Below, piece after piece: positions 54,302-63,796 of a stretch of 64,000 bases of DNA (positions within the stretch are counted from its first letter, which is position 1; each line of letters starts with the position of its first letter). The DNA comes from Orobanche coerulescens (taxonomy: Eukaryota > Streptophyta > Magnoliopsida > Lamiales > Orobanchaceae): the NCBI GenBank assembly GCA_033398695.1, contig CM065815.1, positions 100,282,501 to 100,346,500 on the forward strand, written 5' to 3'. A program made the translations under genes and the position numbers. The notes beneath the pieces are model-generated. The model searched no databases, was not told the DNA's origin, and was given only the letters and a program-made list of their open reading frames with translations.

Positions 54302-55862
54302 ATGGATTTCAACGATGTTGATTTCTTGGCGAAACTTCGCGACACATAACGTGACATACCAGAACAATGCGACTAGCATTGGCTACCTAGGCATGGTGAT
54401 TACGAATGTCCCCCGTGCCATGTCAATGAATTCAAAGTTAGCGAACTTCCGAAGTTCGTTGGTGGGACAGATCCTGAAGTTTACTTGGAATGGGAACGTA
54501 AGATTGACCACATGTTCGACTTTAAAGATCTTGATGATGAGAAACGTTGCAAGTATGCGATTTTGAAGTTGGGTAAGGGCGCTTCTATTTGGTTCGAGGG
54601 AGTGAAAAAGCAGAGGGCTCGTGCGGGAAAAGTAAAGATTCCCTCTTGGGACTCGTTGAAATGAAAACTCCACAAAAGGTATGTGCCTACATCGCATAAA
54701 TTGACCTTGTACCATAAGATTGCCGATTTTGTGGAAGGAAAATTGAGTATTAGTGAATACATTGATGATTTCGAAGGTTTGGCTTTGATGGGAGAACTAG
54801 AGGAGAATGAGGAAGAAAAGATGTCTTGTTTTTTGCGTGGTTTCAGTCGGAACATAGCAAATTCGGTGGAGTTGTACCCATACGCCGATTTTGATACCTT
54901 GTGTGGATTATATTTGAAAATTGAGGCTCAAAATAGGCCGAAGTTTGGAGGCTCGAATACGGAGTATAGCAAATCGAGTGGGTGGTCTAAACCCGAGTTT
55001 TCATCAAAATTCGGAACTACGAGTAGCGGTTCTAACTCGGCTACCAAAACCGTACCAACACCAGCCCCTATTACGGTTCCTAAGGCTTCCATTGTGACTA
55101 AGGAGATGAGTTTGTCGAAGGTGCGCTGTTTTTAATGTCAAGGGTTTGGTCATTATCAAAAATCTTGTCCGAATAAATGAATTATGACATTAAGGGAAGC
55201 TCTTGCTGCCCGGGATGAGTTGGTAGGCGAGAAAGAAAGAGAAAAGCTAGGTGAGGTCTTCGATTTTAATGAGGGATAGGAGGAGGAGGAAGACTGTGAA
55301 GCTTACGATGCTCCGAATTATGACATGACCTTGGTCCTTCGTACTTTACAAACCAAATCAGTTTCGAGTGATACGGAGGAGCGGGATCAAATATTTCATA
55401 GGAAGTGTCGAGTTGGAGACAAGTGGTGTAGTTTGATCATTGATGGAGGAAGTTGCACTAACGTAGCTTCGAGTGCAATGGTGTCTAAACTTGGGCTGAC
55501 CACTACGGCTCACCCAAGGCCTTATGCTTTGCATTGGCTCGATGACGGGAGTAAAGTAAAGGTTGCAAAATAAGTGCGCGTCTGTTTGACTATGGGTTCG
55601 TATTATGATGAAGTGAAGTGTGATGATAGTGGAGTTGGTATTGGGGCGGTCCTCATTCGAGGAAAGTGGCCTATTGCGTACTTCTCGGAAAAATTGAGTG
55701 GTGCTCGGCTCAACTATTGTACTTACGACAAGGAGTTCTATGCCATTGTGAGAGCTCTTGATCATTGGAGTCACTACCTTCGGCCGAAACACTTTATTCC
55801 GCATTCGGATCATGACTTTGAAGTATATTAATGGGCAGCAAAAGTTAAGTCTGTGACATGCT
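54302..55862 (+). pseudogene. gag-protease fused in frame to RNase H
   Basis: gag opens at ATG 54302. A stop at the 16th codon and indels follow before the frame recovers near 54420. The gag core and knuckle region (CQGFGHYQKSCP, near 55133-55170) contain stops at about 54662, 55133 and 55178. Protease (DGGSCTNVAS, near 55441-55470) runs to [10 protein letters not shown] and then passes directly, in frame, into RNase H (SGVGIGAVL ... [15 protein letters not shown]). The junction lies on TGTGATG (55619-55625), a string also present at the corresponding protease and RNase H sites of the intact CRM at 16816. Most of RT is deleted. The product cannot be an active polymerase. Confidence 0.85.
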
Positions 55863-55877
55863 AAGTGGGGCCGAATC

Positions 55878-55961
55878 TGATACGAATCCTGTATCGAAAC
55901 AAGCGGAAGGTAATTTCACGAGCGGACAGCAAACAATCAAGAGAAATCAAACAACAGCGGT
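55878..55961 (-). repeat. Inverted CRM-like LTR end
   Basis: TGATACGAATCC and the next 70 bp match the reverse complement of the LTR end at 54180-54262 (shared GCGGAAGGTA, TTTCACGAGCGGA, CAGCAAACAATC). It starts cleanly at TGATACGAA, so a second CRM relative probably inserted here on the minus strand. The rest would lie beyond the Athila-type element, outside the window. Confidence 0.7.
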
Positions 55962-56126
55962 TGTTAGGCGTATTTTTATACGCTTATTTATCATTATTTT
56001 GTAGTGTTTTGGTGAGTGAAACTGTCTAAATGAGCTTTTAATGCCTTAATTTTGTATGATTGACAGGAAATTGAAGTCCGAAGCTAAAACGAGGCAAAAC
56101 GGGCAAAAACGGCAAATCTGGACTAT

Positions 56127-56306
56127 GAGCCGCGGCACAAGGAAGCAGGGCCGCGGCACAGGAAGACACCAGCCGAGCGCAGAGTGAACTGTACTCTGTG
56201 CCACGGCACAGCCCAGGTGAGCCGCGGCACAGAAGAATTAATTAACGCCCAGGCATTAAGCTGAAGGCGATGTGCCGCGGCACAGGTTTAGTGCGCCGCG
56301 GCACAC
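56127..56306 (+). repeat. GTGCCGCGGCAC palindrome array in Athila U3
   Basis: Six copies of GTGCCGCGGCAC or close variants lie in 180 bp, about 90 bp upstream of the TATA box. One extended form begins ACTGTACTCTGTGCC (from 56189) and recurs internally near 60270 and 60388. The first two copies are visible again in the 3' LTR (63962-64000). Confidence 0.9.
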
Positions 56307-56399
56307 TTGGCGGTTTTTGTATGTCCGCGCGGATTTTGGGCCGTTTCGAAGCCAGTTTTCGACCGACTGATACGGACGCGATTTGGAGTTGTGCTGAGC

Positions 56400-56407
56400 T
56401 ATAAATA
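56400..56407 (+). promoter_or_regulatory. TATA box of the Athila-type LTR
   Basis: TATAAATA is followed about 40-60 bp later by A/T-rich leader sequence. Confidence 0.65.
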
Positions 56408-57295
56408 GGGTTTAAGACCCTAATTAAAGGGATCTTTGAATCTTTGGATCTTGAATATTTTAGAGCTTAAGCTTGGAGACGGCAGAAGAGGAGGGAAGCA
56501 GAAGACTTCAAGGGCAGAGGGCGGAAGCTGAAGAACGGAGGAATCCGAGCTTCATCTGCATTTGAATTTTATGCTTTCGTTTATTTATTCTATATTTTCA
56601 ATTATTAGTATGTCAGGCTAAAGCCCTAATCTAGGGTTTTGATGAAACCTTTGTTTTGACGAATTGATTGAGATTATCCAATTTATTACCTTTTATTGAG
56701 TTTTCCCAATTATGTTTAATGCTTGCAATTATCTGGCCAATAGTTGTATTGATTTAATCATTCACTTCGAATCGGGAGAGGAGATTTGGTGAGGAACTAT
56801 TGGTGAGGACCGTTTTATTCTGTGAGATAGGAATATACTCATAGGAACTACGTGGCTTTTAGGAGATTTCATGCTTTTTGCCTATCGACGAATTAATTCA
56901 CCTAGGGATAGAGTGCGTTATTCGCCTTTAGATAAATCTATTGACCTCGGGAGAGGCGGTAGAATATATTAGCAATCTCCGCCTTCAATAAATTGGGAAA
57001 ATTATTTATCACGGATAATCGAGAGTAAATTCGGATAAACTAAGGTGGATTCAGAACCCTAGACTTATTCATCATTTGATTTCTTTTATTCAAGCTATCG
57101 TTTTCTACTAGTCTTTTAGTAATTCTTTTAGTTATTAATCGCAAATCCCAAATTCGATTGTTCAGATAAAATTGGAATACGAAAAAATCGGTAGTTAGAG
57201 ATTCAGTCCTCGTGGGAACGATACTCTACTTATCACTTTATTACTTGTAAACGATGACGTGCACTTGCGTGTAAAGAAATATCGCAACAAGTTTT

Positions 57296-57313
57296 TGGCG
57301 CCGTTGCCGGGGA
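57296..57313 (+). other. Primer binding site, Asp tRNA
   Basis: TGGCGCCGTTGCCGGGGA, six bases past the LTR end, is complementary to the 3' end of plant tRNA-Asp. This site is characteristic of Athila-type elements. Confidence 0.9.
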
Positions 57314-57433
57314 CTGAAATTTTCTAATATCGGTTTAAGTATTTCCAGTCTTAATTTGAACGTTTTATTTTTATTTTTTTGTTTATTTAATTTCGTTTAC
57401 TTGTTTTTCCTTTCAGGACCTTTCGTGTAGTGC

Positions 57434-59992
57434 ATGAGAAAACTCGGTAACGAAGGCCTATTACCTTTGGATACCGAGCTCGAGCGCACTCTAAGAAGGA
57501 ACAAAAAGGAGAAAAGAGAGTTGCAGACGACGGTCAACATGGCCGAGAATATCGAAGTCCAAGGAGGAGATAACCAAGTGCGGCAAGTTCAACCGGAACT
57601 AGCTCTTCGAGATTATGCCATGCCGCAGGTCAACGCTAATTTTTCGGGAATTCGGCGTCCCACTATCCAAGCTAATAATTTTGAGATCAAGCCTGCTATT
57701 ATTCAGATGGTGCAGGCGAGCCAATTCTGTGGACTGCCGAATGACGACCCGAATACCCATATTGCTTCTTTACTTGAGATATGCGACACGTTCAAAACTA
57801 ATGGTGTCACCGACGATGCCATCCGATTGAGGCTTTTCCCTTTTTATTTGAGGGATAAAGCAAAGTTTTGGTTAAATTCCTTACCGCCGGGGTCGATTAC
57901 AACATGGGAGAGGTTAGCGCAAGCCTTCCTTGCCAAATTCTTCCCACCAGCTAAGACGGCAAGGTTGAGAAACGAAATAACCACCTTTGGTCAGTACGAT
58001 ATGGAATCGCTCCATGAGGCGTGGGAGCGATATAAAGATTTACTACGAAGATGCCCTCATCACGGCATTCCTGATTGGCTTCAGCTTCATACGTTCTATA
58101 ATGGTTTGAGTGCTTCTACACGCACTCTCGTGGATGCGGCCTCTGGTGGGACCTTCATGGGAAAATCTATGGCCGAGGCACACGTGCTTTTGGAAGATAT
58201 GGCCGAAAACGCATACCAATGGCCGTCGGAAAGATTGACACCGAAGAGAGTCATGGAAGTTTCAAGCAATGATCCGATTTCCACCTTGTCAGCTCAAGTC
58301 GCCGCTTTGACCCAACAGCTCCAGGCATTCTCGCACGCACCTTCCCCCGTTACCATTGAGACATGCAATTGGTGTAACGGATCACACCCGAGCGCGGAAT
58401 GTCAAGTTGGAAACCCGTTCGAGCAAAATCAGATGGAGCAGGCTAAATTTGTGGGAAATGGGAATCGGCCGAATAACCCGTACTCCAACACTTATAATCC
58501 GGGGTGGCGCAATCATCCCAACTTTTCATGGAGAAACGGACAGAACTCACACCAGCCCCCGTTCGCCCAGAATCAACAGCAGCCCCCTCCTGCTCCCAAA
58601 GCGTCTCTCGAGGAAGCACTTGCAAAATTGGCGGCAAATACGAGTCAATTTATGACTCGTACTGAAGCAACATTGCAAAATCATTCCGCTTCCATTCGGA
58701 ATTTGGAGGTCCAGCTGGGCCAAATTGCTAATGTGCTGACCGCTCATCCGGAGGGAGCATTGCCGAGTACAACAGAGACAAATCCTAGAGAGAGTCTAAA
58801 CGCAATCAGCTTGAGAAGCGGGAAAGAGGTGCTGGATCAGCCCGAGCGGGGTAAAGAGAAGAAGGAAATTGAGGAAGAGAAGGATTTAAAGCCAGAGGAG
58901 TCGAAGGATTTGAAGCCGGACAACTCGAAGACATGTGTGTCCCCCGTCCCGTTTCTGCAGAGATTACAGCAAAGAAGGGCGGACAAACAATTTTCTAAGT
59001 TCCTTGATGTGTTTAAAAAGCTTCACATAAACATTCCGTTCGCCGACGCATTGGAACAGATGCCGAGTTACGTCAAGTTCATGAAAGAGATATTATCGAA
59101 GAAAAGAAAGCTTGAGGAGTTTGAAACGGTCGCCTTGACAGAGGAGTGCAGTGCAATTCTTCAAAAGAAGCTCCCACCTAAATTGAAAGATCCGGGAAGC
59201 TTCAACATACCGTGCACCATGGGGAATCTCTCGTTTAATAAGGCACTATGCGATCTCGGTGCGAGTATCAACCTCATGCCTCTGTCGATTTTTAAAAAGC
59301 TGGATATTGGGGAAGCCAAGCCAACAACAGTCTCCTTACAATTGGCGGATCGATCGATTAAGTACCCACGGGGAGTGATTGAGGATGTTTTAGTCAAAGT
59401 TGATAAGTTCATCTTTCCGGCCGATTTCATCGTACTCGACATGGAGGAAGATGAAAATATTCCAATCATCTTGGGACGACCATTTTTAGCGACTGGCCGA
59501 ACCCTTATAGACGTGGAAAAGGGGGAGTTAACTCTGAGGGTCCAAGACGAGCAAGTTACCTTTCAAGTATTCAAATCGTTTCCATGTCCCGGAAGTGTTG
59601 GCAAAAGGTCACAAATTGCAAGTGTGGATGTCATTGAAAGAGGAAAGCACCGAAAACATCGTCGGTGGGAAAATTCAGATTTTGTGTCAAATGGTCCAAG
59701 TCTTAAGAAGGATGTTGAACGAGTGGCGTTCCTTGAGCATGAAGAAAAATCTGCTGCAGTCTTGAGTGCGTTTGTGAAGAAGGAGAGTGAGCCGAAAGCC
59801 CAGCGGACAATTAGTCATGGAGAAACCGGGTGTTTCGGAAAGTTGTTCACGTCGAAACCTTTTCGCAAACAACATTTGATGACCGAACCGAAAGTCAAAT
59901 CGCTAACGACCAATGGTCATAATTTTAACAAAAATATGAACGGTTCGATGAACGGGGCGGAAACTAAATGGAGTTTGCGAAAAGCGAACTAA
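57434..59992 (+). CDS. Athila-type gag-protease polyprotein, intact ORF
   Basis: An uninterrupted frame of 852 codons. Residues about 60-300 are the gag capsid-type region (for example FPFYLRDKAKFWLNSLPPGS and TFYNGLSASTRTLVDAASGG). A variant knuckle CX2CX3HX4C begins at Cys311 (CNWCNGSHPSAEC), followed by an Asn/Pro/Gln-rich linker and a Lys/Glu-rich stretch near 470-500. The aspartic protease has its catalytic motif CDLGAS (Asp607) and the ILGRPFLATG motif near 685. The C-terminal 150 residues are basic and unassigned. Reverse transcriptase, normally next, is absent, and the ORF ends at TAA 59990-59992. The protein would form particles and process itself. A splice-acceptor-like TTTCCTTTCAG ends 18 bp before the ATG. 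A second Met at 57539 is an alternative start. An open frame of this size among so many broken ones suggests recent activity or continuing selection. Confidence 0.9.
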   Translation: MRKLGNEGLLPLDTELERTLRRNKKEKRELQTTVNMAENIEVQGGDNQVRQVQPELALRDYAMPQVNANFSGIRRPTIQANNFEIKPAIIQMVQASQFCGLPNDDPNTHIASLLEICDTFKTNGVTDDAIRLRLFPFYLRDKAKFWLNSLPPGSITTWERLAQAFLAKFFPPAKTARLRNEITTFGQYDMESLHEAWERYKDLLRRCPHHGIPDWLQLHTFYNGLSASTRTLVDAASGGTFMGKSMAEAHVLLEDMAENAYQWPSERLTPKRVMEVSSNDPISTLSAQVAALTQQLQAFSHAPSPVTIETCNWCNGSHPSAECQVGNPFEQNQMEQAKFVGNGNRPNNPYSNTYNPGWRNHPNFSWRNGQNSHQPPFAQNQQQPPPAPKASLEEALAKLAANTSQFMTRTEATLQNHSASIRNLEVQLGQIANVLTAHPEGALPSTTETNPRESLNAISLRSGKEVLDQPERGKEKKEIEEEKDLKPEESKDLKPDNSKTCVSPVPFLQRLQQRRADKQFSKFLDVFKKLHINIPFADALEQMPSYVKFMKEILSKKRKLEEFETVALTEECSAILQKKLPPKLKDPGSFNIPCTMGNLSFNKALCDLGASINLMPLSIFKKLDIGEAKPTTVSLQLADRSIKYPRGVIEDVLVKVDKFIFPADFIVLDMEEDENIPIILGRPFLATGRTLIDVEKGELTLRVQDEQVTFQVFKSFPCPGSVGKRSQIASVDVIERGKHRKHRRWENSDFVSNGPSLKKDVERVAFLEHEEKSAAVLSAFVKKESEPKAQRTISHGETGCFGKLFTSKPFRKQHLMTEPKVKSLTTNGHNFNKNMNGSMNGAETKWSLRKAN

Positions 59993-60035
59993 CGTTTTCC
60001 AATAGGTCCGGCTGAAGACTATAAACTTAGCGCTT

Positions 60036-60053
60036 CTCGGGAGGCAACCCGAG
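60036..60053 (+). other. Post-pol stem-loop of Athila type
   Basis: CTCGGG-AGGCAA-CCCGAG, preceded by AAACTTAGCGCTT. In full Athila-type elements a closely similar block follows the pol gene. Here it stands 43 bases after the gag-protease stop, marking the right border of the pol deletion. Its function is unknown. Confidence 0.7.
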
Positions 60054-60209
60054 TTCGTAGTTGTAGATTTTTGCATTTCTCTATTTTTCTTGCATTCGTG
60101 ATTCTTATTTTTCATCATTTTTGTGCGTCAATTTGCTTCTGCCTCTCGCTTTTAACGAGTTCTTCTCAAAATTCTATGCAGGAAAGTCCCAGGGAAGAGA
60201 CTGAAGTAT

Positions 60210-60430
60210 GAGCCGCGGCACAGGTATTGTGAGCCGCGCCACACATAAGTCGCAAGGGTAGGCTAAACCAACTGTACCCTGTGCCGCGGCACGACATTAA
60301 TGAGCCGCGGCACACTTGAGCATTGAGCCGCGGCACACGAAATTTGTGCCGCGGCACACAACAAAACGAGAACACAGGTAAAAGGGACTGTATCCTGTGC
60401 CGCGGCTCAATTTAGCTGTGCCGCGGCACA
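60210..60430 (+). repeat. Internal GTGCCGCGGCAC palindrome array
   Basis: Eight copies of the LTR palindrome, including two in the extended ACTGTA-N-CCTGTGCC context also seen in U3. They are followed by TTATAATT (60460-60467) and a CT-rich stretch. Confidence 0.9.
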
Positions 60431-60459
60431 CTATGCGGAATCTGAAAAGGCCTGGTAGC

Positions 60460-61120
60460 TTATAATTCACAATCGGACGAGTACCCAGGTATTATTCTCT
60501 TCCTTTCTCCTTCCCTCCCCAGCGCGCGAACCGGCCGACCAAGTTCTTCCATTTTTTTTCCTGCGATTTCTTCTTGCAATCTTCAAAAGGTACGTTTCAA
60601 TCTTTAATCTTTACTTGCTTATGGTTTATATTTGGAAGTTGTTTATGCTTTGAATGGATTGAACATGTTATTTTCCTTCAAAAGGTTTTATGATTGTTAG
60701 AGAATAACATGGTCGTTTTATCGAATTTTCATGGTTAAATCGGAATATCAATGAGTTGAATGTGTTGAGTTGATGATGATTGAATTATGTTTTGGTTTTT
60801 GGGGGTTGAATCGAGCTATAACTATGTTTATTCTTCAAGTAAACTTGTGCCCTCAAGGTGTTTGATAAATTGCCTAAATGAAAAATTTTCTTTGGAAAAG
60901 CAATCGTTTTGAATTTTCATGCAACGTATACGTTTTGAAGTTACAGCAAGCCCTACCCTTACAGTCAGGTTAAACGTTTAAGTCCAATTTCATCCTTCTC
61001 TCACGTATGCGCTATTTTGTTAAATTCGTGATTTCTGACTGGACATCCTTAGCCGAGCGTAGATCATTGTTATTATTGTTGCGTAAATAAACACTCGTGT
61101 TTTACTTTTCAGGACTGATT
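60460..61120 (+). promoter_or_regulatory. Possible internal promoter, leader and intron for the second ORF
   Basis: TTATAATT (60460-60467) lies 30 bp after the palindrome array. Next comes a CT-rich leader, then a donor-like AAAG|GTACGT (GT at 60590-60591). An AT-rich, T-rich stretch leads to an acceptor-like TTTACTTTTCAG (AG at 61111-61112), nine bases... and the ATG follows at 61121. The order matches a promoter with a 5' UTR intron. This is sequence reading only; no transcript evidence is available. Confidence 0.45.
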
Positions 61121-62505
61121 ATGGAGCGAACAAAGAAGTTGAGCAAGCGAGCTAGGACCGAGTCATCCCCTACTCGAGGGGAGACCTCTCGTGGTCGGGC
61201 CGAGGCGGAGGGGCACCAATTTTCGGACCCCGAAATTCACAAGATATTCAATGAAAAGATCCGGCCACGACCACTTATTCCAGAGAGGGGTTTTACTCCA
61301 GCTCCTCAGGACGGGGAATTGCTCACTATGATTGACGAGATGGGGTGGGCCAGATTTACCGCACCTCCCGAGCCAGCGGTTATCTCGATCGTGCAGGAGT
61401 TTTACGCCAGCGCACTGCTGAAGCACATTCGGGCAGGGCATACGTTGCCGTCTTTAGAGTCTCGGACTCAGGTCGACGTCCGAGGGGTTACAGTTGATTT
61501 CTCCACGGCCGCTATTCGGAGGCTTTTTGGGTTTCCGGTGGTTGACGAGTCAGCCTATGACCGAGTGATGACCAGCCTCACTAAGGAGGCCCTGCTTGAG
61601 ACCATTGCACAGCCCGGTACCGACTGGGAGCAGCGAGCACAGAGTTCTTCCACTTTTCACTTCAGGAGCTCGCGCCTCAGCCGGCTCGGGCGTGCCTGGC
61701 TTTATTTTATCTGCGCACGCATTGACCCCACCTCCCAGATCCGTACAGTCTTTCTCTCCCGCGCCCGGACACTTTTTGCTATCACTTCCGGGCTGCGTTT
61801 CGATGTGGCCCCCATCCTGGTCCGATCTATCTTCCAGAGTATCCAGGGGGGCAAGACGGGGTTGAAGCACCCCTCCCTCATCTGCGCTTTATGCCGGCAA
61901 ATGGCCGACGTGGTCAGACGACGAGCCGATGCTTGCCCCCCAGGCCCCGATCGACCACCGCATCATATCGCATTTTGACCAGTGGGGAGGAGCGCCAGCG
62001 CACGCTCGGGGGAGAGGATTTCTACTAGAGGAGGCCCACGAGGGATCCCCCGAGCCGCTTTTGTTGACACATGGAGATGCTGGCCCGCCACCCGACAGAG
62101 CGAGGTTGCAGGAGTTGTTTGATGGGCTGAGGGAGGATTTGAGGAGACAGAGAGAGGAGTAGAGAGAGGATCTGAGGAGAGAGAGAGAGAGGAGCTGAGA
62201 GAGGAGACGAGGAGAGAGAGAGAGATGAGATGAGGAGAGAGAGAGAGAGCTTGATGGCTGCCATGCGGGAGGAGCAGCGGACGGAGCGGGAGAGCGTTGT
62301 AGCTGCCGTCAGAGCCGAGATGCGAGAGCAGGCCCGCCGGGCCAGCCGACGAGAGGCAAGGCGTCTTGCTGCGAGGGATGCTTATCATCAGGAGCACCTC
62401 GCCGCATGGACGGCCCATATCCTGCATCCCGACGGGCCATTTATTGCGCCCGCCCGGCCAGCCACACCACCCTCCTCACCGGACGATGCTGGCACCAGCT
62501 CCTGA
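61121..62505 (+). pseudogene. Second ORF of the Athila-type element (plant transposon protein-like), frameshifted
   Basis: ATG 61121 opens 285 codons to TGA 61976-61978. The core, from about residue 55 to 165 (WARFTAPPEPAVISIVQEFY, VDVRGVTVDFSTAAIRRLFG), resembles the putative plant transposon protein domain found between gag-pol and the 3' LTR in Athila relatives and in many plant genomes. Its function is not known. Sequence similarity in other frames continues past the stop: 61929-62162 (PIDHRIISHFDQWGG, then a charged Arg/Glu region), and 62230-62505, a long Arg/Glu helix likely to form a coiled coil, with a Pro-rich end. Frame changes fall near 61930-61975 and in the GA repeat at 62143-62252. 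An intact ancestor would be about 460 residues. It could also be read as a degenerate env-position ORF. Confidence 0.62.
62143..62252 (+). repeat. GA-rich simple repeat in the coiled-coil coding region
   Basis: Runs of GAGAGAGAG alternate with GAGGA and CTGAG blocks. Slippage here explains the frameshift between 62162 and 62230. Confidence 0.8.
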
Positions 62506-63781
62506 GCAGACTGGAGGGGAGTACTTGACCTTTTACTTTTATTGCATATCAATTTTGTCCATTGAGGTCAATGTACGTCCTAAGTTTGGGGGGGTGTACT
62601 TTCAGTTTCTACATTCATTGCTGTACTTTATTTTATTGCTGTACGTTATTTCGTTGCACTTTTCATTACTTTGCGTAAATTTTTTTTAGATAGCCTTGCT
62701 TGTCTTAGTTTTTCTTTATTCGTGAATTTTTCGTGCTTCTATTTGTGTGATACTGATGTTACGACACTGTTTTTCTCTCTGAAGAAGCGGTCGAGTTCTA
62801 GTCGAGTTGTAGTCAGTTATTTCTGTTTTGCTTAGTATTCATTTAGGTCCGAATTTTTTCGTGATTGTAGAGGTCTTGGCAGATAAGAGACGATACATAC
62901 TTGTTTTTAAATCCCCATCAATACGTTTGGCTACATTTTCCGGATAGAGAGTCGTACTGTTTCTTTAGTCGTTTTGGCACTTAGATTGAGTTTAGAGTCG
63001 GTCAGTTTTTCCCGAAAAGTCGAGATATTGTGTTCTATGATGGGAAGTCTAGTAACCGGGGGTATTCGCGTGACCCGTTGTTTACTCTCGCGTAAAACGA
63101 CGACCCTGATTAGACTAGTGATTTAGATATTTCACATGTGCCAATGATAGGGAGCCTAATAACCGGGGGTATTCGCGTGACCCGCTGTCTACTCTCGCGT
63201 AAAACGGCAACCTTGATTCGGACATGCGGAAATTATGTATTCGAGTTGTTTCTCCGCTGTAGACGGGAACTTAGTAACTAGAAGCATCCATGTGCCCCAT
63301 GAGTGTCTTTTACGTCAAACGGTTTTCCAATACATGAGAATGGAGTTTCCACCCTAGGATTATCCCGATGAAACATCCCGAGATCCTAACCTAGTGGTCA
63401 ACTCGAATCAAATTCTTGAGCATATATATAAGGGAATACTGTCCGAGGTTTAATTGTTATGAAACTCGTGAAAATTGTGCCTTTCGACTGTGGAACGGGA
63501 CGAACTAGATTGGTTGTGTTAGCCTTTCATATTGACGGTCGATTTGACTCACGTTTTGTTAATCTTTGAGCTGGATTTTCTTCATGAACGAGTGATTAGG
63601 ACTGAACTTGATTTCTTTGCGGAATCATTATTCTGAGTGCAGCTCGCTTTTATGACACTCGTATTATTTAGAGAGAATTACAGGATAGTATTGATTAGGT
63701 TGAACACTATGAGTTGCACGATGATTCACGACATTCTTTTATTGAATTTAATTCTTTTTGCTTGAGGACAAGCAAAGGCTT
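62506..63781 (+). other. 3' spacer of the Athila-type element
   Basis: Non-coding, T-rich at first. GTACGTCCTAAGTTTGGGGG near 62572-62591 resembles a second polypurine tract. A tandem repeat (63040-63320) has two good units 97 bp apart (AACCGGGGGTATTCGCGTGACCC-type core) and a third decayed one. The end has the stem words CTTGAGGACAAGCAAAGGCTT typical of Athila 3' ends. Confidence 0.7.
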
Positions 63782-63796
63782 AAGTTTGGGGGTATT
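63782..63796 (+). other. Athila-type polypurine tract
   Basis: AAGTTTGGGGGTATT abuts the 3' LTR start TGTTAGGCG. Confidence 0.85.

Larger units (their letters stand above)
53139..55877 (+). mobile_element. Rearranged CRM relative, 5' part
   Basis: It begins with an LTR (53139-54262) after the bases TATTG, has a primer site (TGGCATCGGAGA, 54267-54278), gag and protease, then jumps by internal deletion to RNase H. It is cut at 55878 by an inverted LTR fragment. The 3' end is not in the window. Confidence 0.85.
55962..57289 (+). repeat. Athila-type 5' LTR
   Basis: 1,328 bp, starting TGTTAGGCG and ending GCAACA. A perfect hairpin GCGTAT-TTTT-ATACGC lies at 55968-55983. A palindrome array (56127-56306) precedes the TATA box (56400-56407). 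The start is identical to 63797 onward for the visible part except for one or two bases. Confidence 0.92.

Noticed and set aside
61550..62427. Long minus-strand ORFs opposite the second Athila ORF
   Set aside because: They mirror the sense ORF in a GC- and GA-rich region and have no recognisable domain.
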